6,967 nt of DNA from Chloroflexota bacterium. GTDB lineage: Bacteria; Chloroflexota; Limnocylindria; Limnocylindrales; CSP1-4. The position numbers were made by a program, and so were the translations under genes. Below the pieces are notes generated by a model. It made no database searches, was not told where the DNA came from, and worked only from the letters and a program-made list of their open reading frames with translations. Positions 5,547 to 6,967 of the stretch are shown here, in pieces (position 1 is the first letter of the stretch; each line of letters begins with the position of its first letter). The DNA lies in NCBI GenBank assembly GCA_021814735.1, contig JAKAHX010000079.1, forward strand, positions 1-6,967. Direction: 5' to 3'.

Positions 5547-5584
5547 CGCGGGCAGCGGCGCCCCACGGCGCCCGGCTGCCCGCG
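5547..5584. terminator. Strong GC-rich hairpin between convergent genes
   Basis: CGCGGGCAGC (5547-5556) pairs perfectly with GCTGCCCGCG (5575-5584). Inside it GGCGCC (5557-5562) pairs with GGCGCC (5567-5572) around the loop CCAC, leaving a 2-nt bulge (5573-5574). The 16-pair stem lies 40 bp after the stop of the small plus-strand gene and about 150 bp past the stop of the minus-strand membrane gene. There is no T-tract on either side, so it is terminator-like rather than a textbook intrinsic terminator. The rest of 5508-5736 shows no gene I can support. Confidence 0.5.
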
Positions 5585-5736
5585 GGCAACCGCGCCCGGC
5601 GGTCAGTGGCGCCCTGAGGGCCGACCGCGCCCCGCGGCCACGGGCGGCCCGTCGGCCTCTACCCTGCGAGCAGGGGCGCGGTATGGGCCACGCGCACGCC
5701 TGCGGACGACGGCGCTCTCCGGCAAGGACCCGCGGA

Positions 5737-6540
5737 TCAGCGCAGGAGCAGGTTCCAGGCGACCGCCAGCGCTGCGGCCAGCGAAAGGATCCCGTACTCC
5801 CAGAGCCACGAGAACGAGCGACGTTCGGCGCCGGGCGCCGCCCGGTAGGCGGCCCACAGGGCGAAGACGGCGGCGAGGACCGCGGGCCCGACGAGTCGAG
5901 GGAGCGCCAGCGCGCGGAGCACCGCCGCGGACACCCCCACGACGACCGCGAAGGTCCCGGCGGCAAACGCCGCGTCCCCCACGCGCACCATCCGCAGGGC
6001 CACCAGCCGGTAGCCCAGGAGGAACGCGACCAGCGCGTCGGCCACCACCAGCAGCACAAGCAGTCGCTCGTCGAGCGGCGGTGACGAGCCGAGGCCGGCC
6101 GGCTCGGCCAGCCCACCGGGGACGGCGCCCGCCACCCCGCTGAAGCCGGCGAACGCCACCAGGATCGCGAGCTGCTGCAGCGTGTTGCGGCCCCGCTCGA
6201 GCTCCTCGCCGACCGGCGCGAGCAGCCGTCGCTCCAGCGCGACGCTCGCCCAGACCAGCGCCCCGCCGACGGCGAGGGCGGGGATCGCCAGGAGGCTCAC
6301 GCCCGCGAGGTGCGCGAGACCGAGCGTCCCGATCGCCGCGACCGCGGGCGGCATCAGCTGCTCGATGGGCACGCCGCGCGGCTCGTGCTCCGCGAGGATC
6401 GCGAAGGCGCCGAACGCGGCGAGTGCGCCCAGGGCGATCCCGGCCAGCCACAGCACGGGGCCGTCGAGCAGCATCCCGACCGCGGCCGCCCCCGTGGTCA
6501 GGAGGACGAGCTCGACGGTCCGGCCCCGGTCACTTCGCAT
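5737..6540 (-). CDS. Polytopic integral membrane protein of unknown function (267 aa)
   Basis: From ATG at 6540 the product has 267 residues and is strongly hydrophobic, with about eight or nine predicted membrane spans, near residues 9-25, 29-50, 64-80, 81-102, 121-140, 158-178, 190-211, 216-233 and 246-265. Charged loops separate them (EHEPRG 51-56; ERRLLAPVGEELERGRN 103-119; PGAERR 236-241). I see no transporter signature, catalytic motif or known domain, so no function is offered. Start choice: an in-frame ATG at 6582 would add 14 residues, lie deeper inside the upstream gene and give a non-hydrophobic extension. ATG 6540 lies 11 bp inside the end of the PolX gene (ATG ... TGA overlap), a typical translational-coupling arrangement, with a G-rich stretch just upstream. 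It is therefore probably co-transcribed with polX, though a shared role is not implied. Confidence 0.8.
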   Translation of the reverse strand: MRSDRGRTVELVLLTTGAAAVGMLLDGPVLWLAGIALGALAAFGAFAILAEHEPRGVPIEQLMPPAVAAIGTLGLAHLAGVSLLAIPALAVGGALVWASVALERRLLAPVGEELERGRNTLQQLAILVAFAGFSGVAGAVPGGLAEPAGLGSSPPLDERLLVLLVVADALVAFLLGYRLVALRMVRVGDAAFAAGTFAVVVGVSAAVLRALALPRLVGPAVLAAVFALWAAYRAAPGAERRSFSWLWEYGILSLAAALAVAWNLLLR

Positions 6541-6967
6541 CGCCCCCGATGGTACCCGCCACCCGGGCCGGCTTGTGCGCAACCCAGTCGAGCAGCGCCT
6601 CCAGCGGCCACGTGTTGACCACGCTCCGCGCCTCGACCCAGCCCCGCCGCGCCGTCATCACGCCCCAGCGGATCGCGTCGAGCTCCTCCACGCGGTGGGC
6701 GTCGGAGTCGATCGCGAGCAGGCAGCCGTGCTCGACCGCCCGTCGCGCGCGCTCGTCGGAGAGATCCAGCCGGTGGTCCGATCCGTCGATCTCGAGGATC
6801 GTGCCGGTGCGTGCGGCCTCCTCGTAGACCCGGTCCCAGTCCAGGTCCAGGTCCTCGCGCCCACCCACGATGCGGCCCGCTGGATGCGCCAGGATGTCGA
6901 CGTGCGGGTTGCGCAGCGCGGCCACCACGCGGGCCATCAGCTGCTCGCGCGGCTGCCGAGATCGGAA
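6530..6967 (-). CDS. polX: DNA polymerase/3'-5' exonuclease PolX, C-terminal PHP-domain fragment (5' end outside window)
   Basis: The frame is open to the window edge and its last 145 or so residues are present. Family-X polymerases of bacteria join a polymerase core to a C-terminal PHP domain that provides metal-dependent 3'-5' exonuclease and related activities in base-excision repair. The PHP C-terminal part is clear: NPHVDILAHPAGRIVG (metal-ligand His in AHPAGR), TGTILEIDGSDHRLDLSD (Glu of LEI), CLLAIDSDAHRVEELD (the Asp-Ala-His pair), IRWGVMTARRGW, and NTWPLEALLDW. This order and spacing match PolX rather than other PHP proteins such as DNA polymerase III alpha or histidinol phosphatase. 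The C-terminus ends soon after the NTWPLE segment, as usual. The HxH metal motif and polymerase domain would lie outside the window. The first three codons at the edge may derive from adapter sequence (6959-6967), so only 6530-6958 should be trusted. A stand-alone PHP protein cannot be excluded from this piece. Confidence 0.87.
   Translation of the reverse strand, partial: FRSRQPREQLMARVVAALRNPHVDILAHPAGRIVGGREDLDLDWDRVYEEAARTGTILEIDGSDHRLDLSDERARRAVEHGCLLAIDSDAHRVEELDAIRWGVMTARRGWVEARSVVNTWPLEALLDWVAHKPARVAGTIGGDAK
6959..6967. other. Possible Illumina adapter remnant at the right end
   Basis: The last nine bases, AGATCGGAA, are identical to the start of the TruSeq adapter (AGATCGGAAGAGC). 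They lie exactly at the terminus, where read-through artefacts occur. The PolX frame also deteriorates there: RQPREQL is family-like, but the preceding residues (Phe-Arg-Ser) come from these nine bases and do not fit the expected His-Ser-x-Phe context. Confidence 0.6.

Noticed and set aside
5619..5657. Second GC hairpin (GGCCGAC paired with GTCGGCC) as terminator of the membrane gene
   Set aside because: Only seven base pairs around a 25-nt loop and no T-rich tail; such pairings are common at this GC content.
5683..6084. Plus-strand ATG at 5683 with a G-rich upstream stretch and a TACCCT box at 5660
   Set aside because: The frame runs antisense to the membrane protein, and its product is Arg/Gly/Pro-rich with no recognisable feature.
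6541..6582. Earlier ATG (6582) for the membrane protein
   Set aside because: It would overlap polX by 53 bp and add a polar segment; ATG 6540 gives the usual short coupling overlap.
1..6967. CRISPR arrays, tRNA or rRNA genes, insertion sequences, phage genes, riboswitches
   Set aside because: I looked on both strands and saw no regularly spaced palindromic repeats, transposase-like proteins, terminal inverted repeats or conserved RNA folds. The only repeat array is the 10-11-bp one at 1331-1390, far too short for CRISPR.

Overview
This is a very GC-rich window (I estimate above 70% G+C) of dense bacterial coding sequence. It holds five complete genes and one gene cut by the right edge. There is no rRNA, tRNA, CRISPR array, transposase or phage gene. 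Protein resemblance and composition suggest a free-living, high-GC, deep-branching lineage. A Chloroflexota member (Limnocylindria or Thermomicrobia side) is my best guess, with Actinomycetota as the alternative; no marker gene here settles it.

Layout from left to right. (1) 40-1320 (+) is a PLP enzyme of the 'cysteine desulfurase-like' VC1184/TIGR01976 subfamily. It has the PLP lysine but a tyrosine where true desulfurases carry the catalytic cysteine. It faces (2) across a 74-bp spacer made of a 10-11-bp tandem repeat. (2) 1395-4145 (-) is a 916-residue protein and the most interesting gene. It has a degenerate Zn-ribbon DNA methylase-like N-terminal half, a helical middle, a PD-(D/E)XK-like nuclease C-terminal domain, and a terminal QLPLF peptide matching the beta-clamp binding motif. 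(3) 4299-5159 (-) is a TPR protein with a HIRAN-like middle and a very acidic tail. (4) 5334-5507 (+) is a 57-residue helical protein of unknown function, divergent from (3). (5) 5737-6540 (-) is a polytopic membrane protein of unknown function. (6) 6530-6967 (-) is the C-terminal part of a PolX-type DNA polymerase (PHP domain). It lies upstream of (5) and overlaps it by 11 bp, so the two are probably one transcription unit.

Expression signals. Genes 1 and 2 each have a TANNNT hexamer 6-8 nt before the ATG and no Shine-Dalgarno, which fits leaderless mRNAs. Genes 3 and 4 have Shine-Dalgarno sequences and face each other across a 174-bp divergent region. That region carries a perfect TTGACA box and a 9-bp direct repeat at the predicted start of transcription of gene 3.

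Genes 2, 3 and 6 all carry features linked to DNA (methylase and nuclease folds plus a clamp peptide, a HIRAN-like fold, a repair polymerase). A genome-maintenance or defence theme is possible but is inferred from proximity only. The last nine bases (6959-6967) equal the start of the Illumina TruSeq adapter, so the right end may be a sequencing artefact.
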